Made by a program: the position numbers and the translations under genes. A stretch of DNA of 12,950 nucleotides from Candidatus Poribacteria bacterium (GTDB lineage: Bacteria; Abyssobacteria; SURF-5): the NCBI GenBank assembly GCA_016215705.1, contig JACRIR010000162.1:1-12950 (forward strand), written 5' to 3'. Below are positions 12,011-12,950 of this stretch, in pieces. Every line of letters starts with the position of its first letter. Position 1 is the first letter of the stretch. The notes beneath the pieces are model-generated. The model was not told the DNA's origin, did no database searches, and saw only the letters and a program-made list of their open reading frames with translations.

Positions 12011-12760
12011 TTACAAATGCGGAGCCGTCATCGCCGCGCCCACAAGGGCCGGCAATACTTCCACTATCTCGCATACGGCTCCCAACGTGTCTCCCGTCAG
12101 GCCGCCTATTTTCGACCGCACATATGCGGAAAACAAAACAGTCCCGATAACCACCGCGCCTCCAATCGCCAATCCCGTCATCCCGGCTGCCACCCACCCG
12201 GCGACAGCAAGCAGACCCACCGCCCAAAGCGTATGAAGAGACGAACAACGCTTTAGAAACGGGCTGACGAGGCCGCCCTCCTTTCTAGCGTACGGCAACA
12301 AAAACAGTGAAATGACCAGCGCGCATCGGCCGGCAAGGGGCATCAAGAAAACCACCGGGCGCCGTATTCCCGCCCCGAGTGACGCTACCGCAGCAATCTT
12401 GAGCGAAACGATGAGCACGATCGCCAACACGCCCATGACGCCGCTGCGACTGTCACGCATGATCTCCAGAATCTGTTCCCGGGGGCGTGAGCTTAGAAAG
12501 CCGTCGGCCGTATCTCCCAGGCCATCCATGTGCAGTCCGCCGGAGACCGCCACCATCGCGATAACCGTAAGGGCGCTCGCGAGCAAGGGTGGAAACAGTC
12601 TGACAAAGCCGGAATCCAGCGCGGCTACCACCGCGCCTATAAGCAACCCCACCATCGGGAAAAAGGGTATCGAGCCGGCGAGGGCCTCTTTCTCATGAGC
12701 CCACCGTGATGGCAAAGGAATGATTGTCAGAAAACCAAGCGCCGCAATAAAAGACTTCAT
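12011..12760 (-). CDS. cobS: Adenosylcobinamide-GDP ribazoletransferase (cobalamin synthase)
   Basis: An integral membrane enzyme that joins adenosylcobinamide-GDP to alpha-ribazole (or its phosphate), the last assembly step of cobalamin. Started at ATG 12760 (MKSFIAALGFLTIIPLP) the protein has 249 residues, the usual length, with AGGA 6 bases before the start. An in-frame ATG at 12784 would add eight residues and is the alternative. Family signatures: GGLHMDGLGDTADG at 74-87 with the metal-binding acidic residues, MRDSRSGVMG at 101-110 and KIGGLTGDTLGA at 217-228. Several hydrophobic helices fill the rest. No other cob gene is in the window; its partners may lie beyond the right edge. Together with the riboswitch-controlled receptor downstream it suggests corrinoid uptake and completion. 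I see no cobalamin riboswitch in the 190 bases upstream. Confidence 0.93.
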   Translation of the reverse strand: MKSFIAALGFLTIIPLPSRWAHEKEALAGSIPFFPMVGLLIGAVVAALDSGFVRLFPPLLASALTVIAMVAVSGGLHMDGLGDTADGFLSSRPREQILEIMRDSRSGVMGVLAIVLIVSLKIAAVASLGAGIRRPVVFLMPLAGRCALVISLFLLPYARKEGGLVSPFLKRCSSLHTLWAVGLLAVAGWVAAGMTGLAIGGAVVIGTVLFSAYVRSKIGGLTGDTLGAVCEIVEVLPALVGAAMTAPHL

Positions 12761-12928
12761 TCTCTTTCCTAATTCCGGGGACATAATACCAATTTCCTAT
12801 CCTCATTCAAGGCCACCGAAGGATCGCACTAACAAACAGTCAGTGTATGAATAGAACTCTGTACTACTCACGTTCGAAATCATGAATTCTTGTCGCGATT
12901 CTCATGACACACCGTATGAAACTCACAC

Positions 12929-12950
12929 GGGCGCAATGAATTGCGCCCCT
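12929..12950. repeat. GGGCGCAA/TTGCGCCC inverted repeat at the right edge
   Basis: GGGCGCAA (12929-12936) and TTGCGCCC (12941-12948) enclose TGAA, and the sequence continues CCCCT at the window edge. The GCCCCT end matches the palindrome at 9030-9057, so it may be another, edge-truncated member of that family with a different core. Confidence 0.55.

Noticed and set aside
12785-12928. Second cobalamin riboswitch upstream of cobS
   Set aside because: No B12 box or other aptamer blocks are visible on the minus strand in the available bases.

Overview
The window reads as a piece of the chromosome of an uncultured, probably anaerobic, Gram-negative bacterium of moderate GC content. An outer-membrane TonB-dependent receptor with its own ExbB-ExbD-TonB energiser shows the Gram-negative envelope. 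A cobalamin riboswitch and cobS point to heavy corrinoid use, and an in-frame UGA in a peroxiredoxin points to selenocysteine use. Intergenic DNA is unusually rich in small dispersed repeats, as in many genomes assembled from sediment or subsurface metagenomes. I cannot name a phylum from sequence reading alone.

Left part (1-3716, all genes on +): the end of an ATC-hydrolase-like protein; a leucine dehydrogenase with all catalytic residues in the canonical positions; a peroxiredoxin whose catalytic cysteine codon is TGA, followed by a compact SECIS-like hairpin; a 50-residue Arg-rich protein with its own promoter, Shine-Dalgarno (SD) sequence and terminator; and a zf-TFIIB zinc-ribbon protein. 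Middle part (3717-6967): a secreted alkaline-phosphatase/phosphodiesterase-superfamily protein on +, converging on and overlapping a uroporphyrinogen-decarboxylase-family methyltransferase-like gene on -. The phosphatase is bordered on both sides by dispersed repeats, and its C-terminal tail is made of repeat DNA.

Right part (7095-12760, all on -): read in the direction of transcription there is cobS, then a repeat-filled gap of about 400 bp, a cobalamin riboswitch, a BtuB-like TonB-dependent receptor, exbB, exbD and tonB. This looks like a vitamin B12 acquisition and corrinoid assembly locus. The riboswitch would turn off synthesis of the receptor, and perhaps of its energiser, when cobalamin is plentiful; CobS would attach the lower ligand to salvaged or newly made cobinamide.

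The observations most worth following are the selenocysteine peroxiredoxin, which ordinary gene calling would break in two; the 57-bp repeat inserted in frame between the start codon and signal peptide of the receptor; the small Arg-rich protein gene; and several families of hairpin repeats.
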